NCBI GenBank assembly: GCA_026826555.1
Contig: JAKSZT010000142.1
Location: 2,481,298-2,545,297, forward strand
Reading direction: 5' to 3'
DNA length: 64,000 nt
DNA from: Tolypeutes matacus
Lineage: Eukaryota > Chordata > Mammalia > Cingulata > Chlamyphoridae
The position numbers and the translations under genes are program-made. How positions within the stretch are numbered: the stretch's first letter is position 1; every line of letters starts with the position of its first letter. The notes under the pieces were generated by a model. It made no database searches. It was not told where the DNA came from and saw only the letters and a program-made list of their open reading frames with translations. Of this stretch, positions 11,503 through 21,114 are shown piece after piece.

Positions 11503-13199
11503 ATCTTGCAAAGCCTTGTATTTTCCAAGCTCTTGATTATTCTACCCAGTCTCTCATTAAAAGATCTATGATAAGCAACTCTGGCTCTTAAAATTTCTCT
11601 ACTGGAACCAGTTGGGGTTTAATCAACAACAAAACACCTAAATTCATGTGCCTATTTGGACATAAATATGCTTAGAGTCCCTCAAATTAGAACGGGTTAT
11701 TGAGAGTTGGATGCTTCTCTTAAGGGCTATAATTTAGCAGCACCTTAGCTCTCTTCACAAAAGCTGAAAGGATGGTTTCAGGACATTATCTCACTGTTAA
11801 GAAGAAGAAATGCATACACCCAAATCAATGAATCATTCTCTTGCTTTCAAAACTCCTTTTATTCACGTTCCCTGCCTGAATAACATAATCATAGCCTTTC
11901 CTTAAAAACTGAGTCAGAAATGATTGGTCTCTCCCTTGTGCTCTATGGCACTGTGTAGGAATTTGTTTATATATCTATCTTCCTTTCATGATTGTGAATT
12001 ATTTGATTCAGTCATTGATGCCTTAGCACTGAATACATTGTCTGGCATGAAATATAAACTCAAAATTTTCTCCTCATAAAAATAAATGTAATTATTATTT
12101 TTCTGCTATTTATCAGTATCTGTAATAGGAAATTAACATAAATCATATTACTTTGCTTTCATAACTCTGAGTTTATTCCTTTTTAGGGGACCATTGTCCA
12201 GAATTTCTGATGCATTGTCCCAAACCTAAGACTATGCCTTTTCAAAACTGATTATACAAATTCATATAACATCTGATATTTTGTGTAAGATATAATAGGG
12301 AAATTTTATGATGTTTTGAATGTCTCTCTTGCTTACCAGCTCAGAAGCATTAACAGGCAATGACCAGAGGAGAAAATATCCTGGAGGGAAAGACCCTTCT
12401 GATTACATAGCACCATAAGAAGGATCTGGTCACAATTTATATAAAATCCAAACTGAGGACTTCACAATATAGTGGCTGTTTGTGTGAGGTTCTGTCCAAT
12501 TAGTAATGGGCATCCCTGAGAGTCCTTAGAGCTGAGTCTAATGGGAATTCTGTCAGCTGCAGGACTGATGCTTCGGGGCTAAAAATTATTTTTGGGCAGT
12601 TTTGTTTTTAATATCAAAGAGAATTTGGATATGACACATGAGGTAGATTGACGAGGGATAATGAAGAGGTTTTTAGAGCTTGTCACTTACTGTCTTATCG
12701 CTTGTCTTCAATTGACTGTGAGGACTATTATATTTTTTATTATTGTTTGTGCAAAATGGAATTATAGTTAAAATGGAGGCATATGAAGATTGAAGGATGT
12801 TGTGGAGGACCCTTATTACTGCCTTCTGGTTTGATAAATGCCAACTCTCTTCATGAGGTGGTCCAAAGGAACTTATTGTGGTGGGTCATATTGGGGAGGG
12901 GGAATTATAGAGATAGTTGTATAGAGAGATAGACAAGGCTAGAGAAGGGATGTGAGGAGGCAGAGATTAGACCTTAGGATGAGAGTCAGACGTGGATTTG
13001 GAGTTTTATAATGACATTGCCACTATAGACCAAGTCATTTCTGTGATGTTATAAACATTAAAATGTTCATCATTAATTTCCTAATTCCTAAATCAAAAGA
13101 TTATTAAGTGTCCACTGTATGTCAGATTCTAGGCTAATCATAGTAGATAGAAATATAAAACCACACTCCTTTATGGCCATAGGCTTATAGGCAATTGAT
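11503..13199. other. Intergenic DNA, nothing recognised
   Basis: Mixed AT-rich sequence with no frame above 60 codons and no clear repeat. Confidence 0.4.
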
Positions 13200-13412
13200 T
13201 AAAAAATCCAATCTATAGAGAGCTTTCTATTTACCAGGTATTGAGTTAAACTTTTAATTCTTTTTATTAAATTAATGTTAAGATTATGATTACAATATCA
13301 TTGTTATTTTAAACATCTTAAGATGACGAAATTGAGGCTTAGAATTCTCCATAAATTTAACCAAAGTCACAGTAGAAATGAGCAGCCATGAGTTAGATCC
13401 CTTATCTTATCT
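13200..13412 (-). repeat. MIR SINE, antisense
   Basis: The + strand shows the complement pattern of MIR in order: ATTTACCAGGTATTGAGTTAA, a TTAAACATCTTAAGATGACGAAATTGAGGCTTAGA-like block, AACCAAAGTCACAGTAG, GCAGCCATGAGTTAGATCCC. Diverged, as expected for this ancient tRNA-derived SINE. Confidence 0.7.
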
Positions 13413-14369
13413 TTCTTTTAAAAAATTCAGTATCATTATCCTCCATTTTATACTTTGACCCATGACCATCACATATAATTAAATTAAGTAGAATATTATA
13501 ATTGTTATCATAAAATATTATAAACAAACACCAAGTTCAAGTGATACTGAGGATACATTAAAAAAATTCCTCCTAGCATATCAGGATGCAAAAGATTATT
13601 GTTTTTTGACTATTTTTGTTATATCTGGACAAATGTGGTTTCAAAAATTTTATAGTGTCAATAATGGGTTATCGCACACAGCTATCTCATATCGCAGGTG
13701 TAGTCTTTTAAATACTAAACACAGTGTATTTAGTTTTAAAGATGGTGCATATAATTGAAGCATGAAATTACCAACTAAGTTCTTCTGTTTCATACTATTG
13801 CATAGATATTATTTTTCTTGTAACATGTAAGTTTTACTTTATAGTAGTGAATACAACCTCTGATTGGTCCCCAATTGAGAGAGGGAAAATGTAATTGAAT
13901 GGTGTGTCAGAGGCTTTAGTAACAGATTATAAAATATAATCTACTGGTTTTGCCAGGATTGGTGGGAGTCTTTAGGAACATTACAGAATTGGTGAAAATA
14001 GAAGAGAAACAGGATTATGTTGTTTATAGGAACAAGACCAAGCCTACATTGCAAAACTCTCTTGGAGACCTTCTCTCACTACTGACCTCACATTCATTCT
14101 CACTGAGCTCTAATAGATTAAATGTCAAAGGCATTGTTAACCTTATAAATATTAATCCTCTGCTGCTACTATGAAAAACAATGAAATTACACTCCCAGTC
14201 AAGTTGTATACATGACTCACACTCAAATACAAGTCTCCCACAGTAGTATATGTGGCATATTGATGAGTAATATAGGTCTTTTCTATACCCTTGGTAGCAA
14301 AGGTGTTTGTGAAATATAGTCTTTATTTTATTCTCTATTGACAAGTTAAGGAAAACTCTTTGAGGGTTA
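13413..14369. other. Intergenic DNA, no supported gene
   Basis: A 126-codon minus-strand frame (14024-14404) overlaps a plus-strand one and resembles nothing known. I treat both as chance. Confidence 0.4.
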
Positions 14370-14565
14370 AAAACACACGGAGACAACGAGCAAGATGGCG
14401 GCACAATAAGGAGCTCCTAGAATCAGCTCCTGGTACAGGGCAGTTGGTAATCTCCCAGAGCTATCTAAAGCATTTGTTTTGGTGTTCCAGGAGCCCACAA
14501 GTGTATCCTGCAACATCCTTGAAAAAATGGAAGGAGGAGACTGCCCATCTGCAGAGAAGATTCTT
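14370..14565 (+). mobile_element. HAL1-like element 1, 5' end (split)
   Basis: Starts with GAGCAAGATGGCGGCAC, then GAGCTATCTAAAGCATTTG, CCAGGAGCCCACAAG and GGAAGGAGGAGACTGCCCAT. The same order is seen at 36830-37010 in HAL1-like element 2. It is cut at 14565 by the 3' end of a minus-strand L1, and homology resumes at 35230. A 12-bp near-perfect target-site duplication (GAGAAGATTCTT here, GAGAATATTCTT at 35218-35229) marks the cut. Confidence 0.8.
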
Positions 14566-17500
14566 TTTTTTTTTTTTTGATTAACAATATCATTTATTTA
14601 TTTTTTATTTTTTTTTTAGTTTCAGAATATTTAAAAATTTATTATTTCTACTTCATTTAATTCCAGAAAACTCTTTCAAAGAAAAGAGGTATAATTTACA
14701 AATAAAATATAAATGACTGGATTAGAAGTAATTAAAAAAACAAACAAACAAAAAAAAACTGGAGAGTTGTGAGCAAACTGGGACCTTTGGTTTCCCTAAC
14801 ACAATTATTGACTCCCAAAATTTACCCAGCATGAATATATGCACTGACAGATTGCCTTCCAGGTCAGTCTTTTTTATTTTTATTTTAAAAGATGCTTAGA
14901 TTACGTAAATGTTACTCAAAAATTATAGGGATTTCCATGTTCCCCACCTCCCGCACCTCCCATAACATCCCACATAAACATCTTTCATTAGTGTGGCACA
15001 TCACCTGCAATGGATATACACATCCTGGGGCTTTGCCACTAAGCATGGACCATAGTTCACATTATAGACCACATTCTTTCCCACACAGTTATGCATGTTA
15101 TATGCTAATGCAAAATGGTCTATATCTGTCCTTGCAATGTCACTCAAGATAATTCCCAAGTCCTGAAAAAGCACCTGTATTACAACTGCTTTTCCCTCTC
15201 CCTGCCCCAAAAGTGTCCAGTGGCCACTGGCTCACCCTCACTGTTGTAATTTTTTCCATTGCTTGAATCACATTATGTCTACAACAGAATACCATTAAGT
15301 CCACTCTAGTCCATAGCTCTTCCCACAATCCTGAAGAATTTGGGATGGTGATGTCCACTACATATCCAAGTGAGAGGGGGCTTATATTCCATGGATATTG
15401 TCGATGGGATTATCCTGCCTGCAGCTGCAGGCTCTCTCCATTCCCTGGGATGGCCATTGTCCATCATCATCTCCTCACCAGGTGACTTGGTTGAGTTCAT
15501 TGAGCATAGAGTAGGAGTTGCAGCTCCCCTGAGATTCCAGGCATGGCTGGCACATGGGAAGGCCAGAGGCTCCAGTCTCTGGAAGTACACCTACAAACTC
15601 CAGCATCACATATAGGTTTGAACAGAAGGGACTGATGAACCATGTGCAGGGAGGACTTACATGAGTCTAACTCTGTCACTCTCAGGAGCACAGATTCCAA
15701 AGTAGAGTCCACTGAAAAGGCATCAATCTCTGGCGCTATGCCCCCATATATAGGACCTGGGTGTCTCCAGGGCCCTCAGGAGCCCCTCTATGTGGGATGA
15801 TATCCACTTTGGTGTTCTATGAGATCCTACTGAGGTGTGTATAAATGTTACCTCGGGGATGACCGCCCAACTCTCTTTGAAGTCTCTTAGCCACATGAAC
15901 TCATTTGTCTTTGCCTTTTCCCCCTTTTATTCATGGTCTTTTCCCAGTCGTATTGCCAGTTGGCACTTGGTATTAATCCCTCGTTGCCAGGGAGGCTCAT
16001 CCCTGGGAGACATGTCCCATGCTGGGGGGAAGGTGATGCATTCATATGCTGAGTTTGGCTTAGAGAGAGGCCACATTTGAGCAACAAGGAGGCTCTCAGA
16101 TGGCAACCCTTAGGCAACCCATAACAGTAGGCTAAGTTTCAATTACAAGAGCATAGACTTGTAAGGCTAGTCATTAATAAAAGAACCCATCAGTGGACCC
16201 TCCTCCTTTACCAGACACTGCCCCTGCACTCAGGTGACTGTTTCTACTCCCTTGGAGAATGTGGCAGAGCTGTCCAGGCTGGGCATTCAGTATCCCCTCA
16301 TTTATGGAGTGATTGTCCTCCCACTGTGACCATGCCACACCCCTTGATCATTTGAACAATTGTTTATATCTTTCATGTATATTCAGGTGAACTTCCTCCC
16401 ATGAAACCCCCATCCCAGGCACCCCCCACCAATTATCCTCTCCTGACCCCTCTGTAACCTTTCTGTGATCCAAACCTTTTTTGAAGATGAAGCCCATATA
16501 ATAGCCAAATACAATTAATAGGAAAATGAAATAATAAAGATAAGTTTAAATAAAAGGGATAAAATACATGGAAACTTAAAAAAAAAAACACTAGAAATAA
16601 AATAAAATTAAAAGATTGGGGTATTCAAAAAATGGGAAAAAACAAAAAAATTAAAAAAATTTTTTTTAACATTTTTCTTTTTATCACTGCATTATCAGGT
16701 GTCCAGTCTGTGCTGAGGCATCTGTCCCCTCTCACTCCCCAGGGTCTCCCGAATTTTCACTTAATTTTCAAAGAAGTTTTAGGTCACAACAAAGTCACAC
16801 ACAGAATACTAGAGACTCCTATATACCCAACCTCCTTCCCCTTTCCTCACCCCATATTAAAACCTTTTTTATGTGGATGGTAGCATTGTTATAACTGTTA
16901 TACAGATAGTGAAGCTTAGCTACTAAACATTGTCAATGGTTTACAGTATAGTTCACAATTTAGACGGTACAGTTTAATAATTTTTTATGATATTTACCAT
17001 GTCCTGTGTCCATCACTGTAAGGTAATGAAAAACATTTCGCCTGACCACTAAATAACCCCTGTTTAATTTTTTCTGTTCATTCCTCCCCATCCCCCCTGA
17101 GGCACATGACACCTCCCTGTCTTGACTCATTGGATGACAAGATTCATAGTTACATGCAACAAGAGGTCTTGACATGCTGATTTGTCCTCTCCCATTAGGA
17201 TCCACCCTTGCTCCTAAGAGGCAGCCACCTGTCTGTTTCTGGGTGAATCGGTCCTCCCAAAGATGGGCGTCCATCTCCTTCCCGCTCACCGTGTGGGTCT
17301 CCACTCCCTGACACAACACATTATGAGAGGATGAACACTCACACACTCCCCAGAAGCCTACTCCAGATGCACCTCTCCATGAATGCCCCCCCCCACACAC
17401 AACCTAAACTAGTGACACTACCTTGTCATACTGCGATAAGAGCATTCCCAGTCCGGCACTTTCAACATCATACCCACAAATCCAATGTTCACCTAGTCCC

Positions 17501-17754
17501 CTTCCCATCTCTATCCCCAGTATCCTGGGTATTCTAACCCGCACTTCCTAATCTACCCACCTGTCAACCCTGACCACCAAACCCAGTAATATCACTACCC
17601 ACCTGTCCTATCCTTCAATATGCAACTGTACTCTATCACTTTACCTTAGATTATGTCCATATGCGTGATGGCTCATGACCTTCTCTTCTCTTTCTCTCCC
17701 TTGTTAACCTATTTTTCAGACAATGGTTCTCAAAGACTGCTCACTTTCCTCAAT
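14566..17754 (-). mobile_element. L1-A, 3' UTR (about 3.2 kb)
   Basis: Follows the ORF2 stop near 17755 and ends at a T-run on the + strand (poly-A tail) at 14565-14579. Shared step by step with L1-B (18946-21120) and L1-D (59282-62110). Landmarks are GTAACCTTTCTGTGATCC near 16455, GGAGGCTCATCCCTGGGA near 15990 and CACATCCTGGGGCTTTGCCA near 15022. The sense strand is G-rich near 16406-16430. The terminal ~290 bp (14580-14870) have no match in L1-B or L1-D. Scattered short frames here are remnants of a 3'-UTR open frame (see L1-B). Confidence 0.85.
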
Positions 17755-18945
17755 TCAAATCAGTGAGTTTATATACTGTTCATCCTTCAATGCCTGGCTT
17801 TCTTCACTTAATATAAGGCTTTCAAGATTCAACCATGTTATTCCATGTGTTAGCACTTTATGCCTTCTTACAGCTGAGTAATATTCCATTGTATGTATGT
17901 ACCACATTTTGTTTATCCATTCATCTGGTGAAGGGCACCGGGGCTGATCCCAATTTTTGGCTATTTTGAACAGTGCCACTATGAACATTGGTGTGCATAT
18001 ATCTGTTCATGTCTTTGCTTTCAATTCTTCTGGATATATACCCAGCAGTGGAATTGCTGGATCATATGGAAGATCTATTGTTAGTTTTCTGAAAAAAAAA
18101 CCAAACTGTCCTCCACAGTGGCTGGACCATTCCACAATCCCACCAGCAGTGGATGAGGGTTCCTATTCCTACACATCCTCTCCAACACTATAGTCTGCTG
18201 TTTTTTTAATAGCTGCCATTCTGAAATGGGTGTAAGATGGTATCTCATTGTAGTTTTGATTTGCATTTCCCTGATAGCTAGTGATGTCGAGCATTTTTTC
18301 ATGTGTTTTTTAGCCATTTGTATTTCTTCCCTGGAGACGTGTATTTTCAGGTCACTTGCCCATTTTTGAAATCGGTTGTTTGTCTTTTTATTTTCGAGGT
18401 GTAGGATTTTTTATATATGCAGTATATTAGGCTTCTATCAGATATATGGTTGCCAAGTATTTTCTACCATTGGGTAGGCTGCATTTTCATTTTCTTAATA
18501 ACGTCCTTTGAGGTGCAGAAGTTTTTAATTTTGAGGAAATCCAACTTATCTATTTTTTCTCTTGCTGCTCATGTTTGGGTGTGATGTTCATGAAAACATT
18601 TCCTATTACAAGGTCCTGTATTTGTTTCCCTACATTATTTTCCAAGGTCTTTATAGTTTTGGCTCTTATATTTAGATCTTTGATCCATCTTGAGTTGATT
18701 TTTGTGTATGGTATGAGATGGTATTCTTCTCTCATTCTTTTGGATATGGATATCCAGTTCTCCAAGAACCACTTGTTAAAGATGGCATTCTCTTTGAACT
18801 GAGTGGGCTTGGTAGCCCTGTCGAATATCAGATGACTGTATATGCAAGGGTCTATATCAGAAGTATCAATTCGGTTCCATTGGTCGGTATGTATATCCTT
18901 GTGCCAATACCATGCAGTTTTGATCACCGTAGCTTTGTAGTATGT
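17755..18945 (-). pseudogene. L1-A ORF2, C-terminal part, broken
   Basis: The frames at 17755-17988, 18081-18317 and 18550-18927 join as the C-terminal third of L1 ORF2. They include the characteristic QPRCPSPDEWINKMWYIHTM segment near the end, which precedes the cysteine-rich end in L1 proteins. Frameshifts separate the pieces. The coding match stops at 18945 inside GTAGCTTTGTAGTATG, where the poly-A end of L1-B has been inserted. ORF2 normally supplies endonuclease and reverse transcriptase; this part holds neither active site. Confidence 0.9.
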
Positions 18946-19229
18946 TTTTTTTTTTTTAATTTCTTTATTTTTTATTGTGGGTAAAAATCAAAATTTTCAC
19001 AATACATACCAATATTTGTAAAATGATATATAAATATATATGCATATATGTGCATTTGCTTATAAAAATGTTATTTATATATATATATAAATATATTTTA
19101 AGAGGGGCTTAGATTACCTAAAATATTACACAGAACCCACTGGGATTCCCATGTTGCCCACCTCCCACACCTCCCACCACATCCCACACAAACATCTCCC
19201 ACAACTGTGGCCCACCACCCTCAATGGAC

Positions 19230-19925
19230 TTAGACATACTGGGGCCTTGCCACCAACCATAGACCACCATTCACATCGTAGACCACACTCTCTCCCACAC
19301 AGTTCTGAGTGATGTGTGCTGATTTAAAATGGCCTACATCCGTTGCCACAACAGTACTCAGGACAGCCTCCAAATCCCAAAGAAGCCCCTGTATTTCAAC
19401 TGCACATCCCCTCACTGCCCCAAAAGTGTCAAGTGTCCACTGGCTCCACCTCATTTTTATAATTTCTTCTATTGCTAGAATCACCATATGTGTACAACAG
19501 AATACCATCAAGTCCACTCTAGTCCATAGTTCTTCCCCAATCCTGAGAGGACTGGGATGGTGATGTCCACTCCAAATCCAAGTGATAGAGGGCTTATATC
19601 CCATGGATATGGTGGGTGGTATGATCCTGCCTACAGATGCAGGCCCTCTCCAATCCCTGGGATGGCCGTTGCCCATTGTTGTCTCCTCGCCAGGTGACTT
19701 GGATGAGTCCATTGAGTTGTAGGGTAGGAATTGCAGCTCCACCGAGATTCCACGCACACCTGGCACATAGGTAGGCCAGAGGCTCCAGTTTCTGGAAGTA
19801 TACCTAAAAACTCCAGCATCACATATAGGTTTGAATAGAAGGGACTGATGAACCATGTACAGGGAGGACTTATTTGAGTCCAATTCTGTCACTCTCAGGA
19901 GCACAAATTCCAAAATAGAGCCCAC
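19230..19925 (-). CDS. Open frame of 231 codons in L1 3' UTR (ORF3-like, unproven)
   Basis: Sense-strand frame inside the L1-B 3' UTR that begins MGSILEFVLLRVTELD and ends GLWLVARPQYV. L1-A carries the same product broken over several frames (15497-15712, 15306-15590, 15140-15358, 15001-15210). L1-D has a 157-codon frame (59618-60091) that aligns over its N-terminal two thirds. I see no signal peptide, membrane segment or known domain. Over the first 50 codons, L1-A and L1-B differ at about 12 bases, of which roughly 10 change about 8 residues. That looks neutral and argues against strong protein-level selection. It may be a chance frame in a repeat. I do not recognise the product. Confidence 0.35.
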   Translation of the reverse strand: MGSILEFVLLRVTELDSNKSSLYMVHQSLLFKPICDAGVFRYTSRNWSLWPTYVPGVRGISVELQFLPYNSMDSSKSPGEETTMGNGHPRDWRGPASVGRIIPPTISMGYKPSITWIWSGHHHPSPLRIGEELWTRVDLMVFCCTHMVILAIEEIIKMRWSQWTLDTFGAVRGCAVEIQGLLWDLEAVLSTVVATDVGHFKSAHITQNCVGESVVYDVNGGLWLVARPQYV

Positions 19926-20702
19926 TGATAAGGCATCAGTCTCTGGGGCTATCCCCCCTTATATAGGACCTGGGTGTCTCCAGAGCTCTCAGGAGCCCCT
20001 CTGTGTGGGGTGATAGGCACTTAGATGATCTATGAGCTCCTACTGAGGAGTGCATAAGAGTTACCTCTGGGATGACCTCCCGACACTCTTTGAAGTGTCT
20101 AAGCCACTTGAACTCATTTATCTTTACCTTTGACCCCTTTTATTCAAGGTCTTTTTCCAGTTGTGTTGCCAGTTGGCACTTGGTATTAATCCCTCGTTGC
20201 CAGGGAGGCTCATCCCCGGGAGTCATGTCCCACGTTGGGGGGAAGGTAATGCAATCATATGCTGAGTTTGGCTTAGAGAGAGGCCACATTTGAGCAACCA
20301 GGAAGCTCTCAGGTGGCAACCCTTAGGCACCCCACAACTGCAGGTTAAGTCTCAGTTACAAGAGCAAAGACTCACAAGGGTAGTCATCAATAAAAAGAAC
20401 ACATCAGTGGGTCATCCCCTTTTGACAGACACTGTCACTGCACTCAGAGGACTATTGCTGCTCCCTTGGAGACTGTGGCAGAGCTCTCCAGGCTAGGAAT
20501 TCAGATTCCCTCATTTATTGTGTGATTGTCCACCCATCGTGACCATTCCCCATCTTTTGATCTTTTGAAGGATTTTGTATATCTTTCATGTATATTCAGA
20601 TGAACTAATTCCCATGAAACCCCCCTCCCAGACACCCCCCACCAATAATCCCCTGCAGTACCCATTGTAACCCTTCTGTGATCCAAACCCTCCTTGAACA
20701 TG

Positions 20703-21102
20703 NNNNNNNNNNNNNNNNNNNNNNNNNNNNNNNNNNNNNNNNNNNNNNNNNNNNNNNNNNNNNNNNNNNNNNNNNNNNNNNNNNNNNNNNNNNNNNNNNN
20801 NNNNNNNNNNNNNNNNNNNNNNNNNNNNNNNNNNNNNNNNNNNNNNNNNNNNNNNNNNNNNNNNNNNNNNNNNNNNNNNNNNNNNNNNNNNNNNNNNNNN
20901 NNNNNNNNNNNNNNNNNNNNNNNNNNNNNNNNNNNNNNNNNNNNNNNNNNNNNNNNNNNNNNNNNNNNNNNNNNNNNNNNNNNNNNNNNNNNNNNNNNNN
21001 NNNNNNNNNNNNNNNNNNNNNNNNNNNNNNNNNNNNNNNNNNNNNNNNNNNNNNNNNNNNNNNNNNNNNNNNNNNNNNNNNNNNNNNNNNNNNNNNNNNN
21101 NN
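20703..21102. other. Assembly gap, 400 N
   Basis: Run of exactly 400 N inside the L1-B 3' UTR. The open frames that appear to cross it are artefacts. Sibling copies have about 1.25-1.28 kb between the same flanks (16483-17740 in L1-A; 60840-62117 in L1-D). Confidence 0.98.
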
Positions 21103-21114
21103 CTTCTCAATTTC

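Noticed and set aside
17331..17537. Frames antisense to the L1 3' UTR
   Set aside because: Shadows of repeat sequence without homologues in sibling copies.
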